The position numbers and the translations under genes are program-made. Below are positions 62,240-64,000 of a stretch of 64,000 bases of DNA, one piece after another; position 1 is the first letter of the stretch, and the number at the start of each line of letters is the position of its first letter. A model generated the notes under the pieces. That model saw only the letters and a program-made list of their open reading frames with translations, was not told the DNA's origin and made no database searches. The DNA is from Cherax quadricarinatus. Lineage: Eukaryota > Arthropoda > Malacostraca > Decapoda > Parastacidae. The stretch lies in the NCBI RefSeq assembly GCF_038502225.1, contig NC_091322.1, positions 1,946,259 through 2,010,258 on the forward strand, given 5' to 3'.

Positions 62240-64000
62240 ATATAAGAAGGGCAGAGTATATGGAGAGTAAAAGAAAGGTGAAGAGAGTGGTGAGAGAGTG
62301 TAAAAGGAGAGCAAATGATAGAATGGGAGAGGTACTGTCAACAAATTTGGCTGAGAATAAGAAAAAATTTTGGAGTGTGATGAACAGGTTAAGAAAGTCT
62401 AGGAAACAAATGGATTTGTCAAAAACAGAATAGGGGAGCTAGTAGATGGGGAGCTGGAGGTATTGTGTAAATGGTAGGAATATTTTGAGGAACTTTTGAA
62501 TGTTGATGAAGAAAAAAAAGAGAGTAATTTCCTGCACTAGCCGGGGAGGTACAGCATCTTTTAGGAGTGAAGAAGAGCAGGATATGAGTGTGGGGGAGGT
62601 GCGTGAGGCATTACGTAGAATGAAAGAGGGTAAAACAGCTGGAACTGATGGGATCATGACAGAAATGTTAAAAGCAAGGGGGGGGGATGGATATAGTGTT
62701 GGCGTGGTTTGTATTTTTGTTTAATACTTAAACGTATGAAAAAGGGTATGGTACCTAGGGATTGGCAGATAGCTTGTATAGTTCTTTTGTATAAAGGGAA
62801 GGGGGATAAAAGGGATTGTAAAAATTATAGGGGAATAAGTTTATTGAGTATACCAGGTAAAGTGTATGGTAGGGTTATAATTGAAAGAATTAGAGGCAAA
62901 ACAGAAAGCAGGATTGCAGATGAACAAGGAAGCTTTAGAATGGGTAGGGGATGTGTATATCAAGTATTTACGTTGAAGCATAGTATATGTGAACAGTATT
63001 TAGGTAAAGGTAGGGAAGTTTTCATTGCATTTATGGATTTAGAAAAGGCATATGAAAGTGGATAGGGGAGCACTGTGGGAGATGTTGCAAATGTATGAAA
63101 TAGGTAATAAGTTACTAAATGCTATAGAGAGTTTTTCCAAGGATAGTGAGGCTCAGGTTAGGGTGTGTAGGAGAGAGGGAGGTTACTTCCCAGTAAAAGT
63201 AGGTCTTAGACAGGGATGTGTGTTGTCACCATGGTTGTTTAACATATTTATAGATGGGGATGTAAAAGAAGTAAATGCTAGGGTGGTGGGGTGAGGAGTG
63301 GGATTGAATTATGGGGAATCAAATACAAAATGAGAGTTGACACAGTTCCTTTTTGCTAATGATACTGTGCTTTTGGGAGATTCTAAAGAAAAGTTTCTAA
63401 GGTTAGTGGATGAGTTTGGGAGGGTGTGTAAAGGTAGAAAGTTTAAAGTGAACATAGAAAAGAGTAAGGTGATGAGAGTATCAAATGATTTAGATAAAGA
63501 AAAATTGGATATCACAATGGAGGGAGGGAGTATGGAAGAAGTTGGGAGTTGACTTGTCAACAGATGGGTTTATGAAGGATAAGGTTAACCATAGAATTGA
63601 TGAAGGAAAGAAGATGAATGAACCACTCGTCTGTGGAGACAGAAAATGTTATCCATGGAGGCAAAGAAGGGAATGTATGAAAGTATAGTGTTACCAACAC
63701 TTATATTGGTGTGAAGCATGGGTTGTAAATAATGCAGCAAGGAGAAAAACTGGAGGCAGTGGAAGTGTCGTGGCTAAGGGTAATGTGTGGTGTAAATATT
63801 ATGCAGAGAATTCGTAGTGTAGAAATTAGTAGGAGGTGTGGAGTTACAAAAAGTATTAGTCAGAAGGCTGAAGAGGGGGTTGTTGAGGTAGTTTGGTCAT
63901 TTAGAGAGAATGGAACAAAGTAGAATGACTTGGAGGGTGTATAAATTTTTAAAAGGGGTGGACTGGTAAACCAGTGGAAGGCCTTGGTCAGATGACCGAA
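62240..64000 (+). pseudogene. RTE subfamily A LINE, decayed, runs off the window
   Basis: Begins at IRRAEYMESKRKVKRVVREC and reads through KKFWSVMNRLRKSRKQMDLS, TAGTDGIMTEMLKA, LYKGKGDKRDCKNYRGISLL, FIAFMDLEKAYE, GLRQGCVLSPWLFN and the RT active-site region, where FLFANDTVLLG has FAND instead of FADD. At least five frameshifts or stops occur (about 62430, 62500, 62720, 63055, 63290, 63555). The last ~50 bp (GTGGAAGGCCTTGGTCAGATG) do not match the usual A 3' end. Confidence 0.85.

Noticed and set aside
1..64000. Bacterial or phage origin
   Set aside because: Spliced EIF3E exons with GT-AG introns, SINEs, LINEs and TA/TTAA DNA transposons are eukaryotic; no operon-like gene runs or rRNA genes are present.

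Overview
The window looks like a piece of a repeat-rich arthropod nuclear genome, most likely a decapod crustacean such as a crayfish or relative. The evidence is an intron-rich conserved gene, AT-rich introns, tRNA-derived SINEs, RTE/CR1-type LINEs, BEL/Pao and Ty3/gypsy LTR elements, Tigger and piggyBac-like DNA elements, and a 100-N scaffold gap. The species cannot be named from sequence alone. There is no prokaryotic-style gene organisation: almost every long reading frame belongs to a transposable element, a shadow strand, or a satellite.

Host genes. The one clear host gene is EIF3E (eIF3 subunit e / Int-6) on the + strand. Its last four coding exons are at 9286-9422, 14608-14843, 29997-30231 and 36568-36594, with a poly(A) signal at 36739-36744; earlier exons lie upstream of the window. 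They splice in frame and cover most of the PCI half of the protein. A second possible host gene begins near 61864-61919, where a small exon carries 5' UTR and an ATG in a good context before a consensus splice donor.

Mobile-element layout. 1-9255: RTE-type LINE copies of two subfamilies. 'A' has a poly(A)/TA tail; 'B' has a GTGTGATAAT-type tail. A full-length B copy (3651-7256) splits an older A copy. 9540-14283: RTE fragments, a tRNA-SINE, a 160-bp SINE-like element, a 5'-truncated B copy with an intact 617-codon frame and a 12-bp target duplication, and a composite short element made of RTE leader plus RTE tail. 14897-17150: an RTE tail split by a CR1/L2-type LINE. 17864-18516: a B copy with a twin-priming inversion and a 17-bp duplication. 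18868-25706: a complete Ty3/gypsy element on the minus strand whose integrase lies upstream of reverse transcriptase (Gmr1-type order), with a LINE nested in its integrase. 26322-27598: an internally deleted Tigger with an expanded CAG tract. 28266-30833: two MITEs, a tRNA-SINE and an ancient LINE around EIF3E exon 4. 31190-33592: another B LINE. 33628-36201: two piggyBac-like (TTAA) MITEs, the second a foldback. 39490-41814: a near-complete Tigger. 41853-43262: gap plus a 41-bp satellite. 45744-50585: a young non-autonomous BEL/Pao element. 51400-61440: SINEs and CR1-type LINEs, one with a nearly intact ORF2. 62240-64000: a decayed RTE copy.

How the parts relate. The RTE family is probably the main driver. 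Its 3' tail is shared by short composite elements, and nested insertions give a relative chronology. Reading frames inside elements are mostly broken by a few frameshifts. The best candidate for a complete LINE has an otherwise open frame but carries a Tyr where its relative has a conserved endonuclease Asp.
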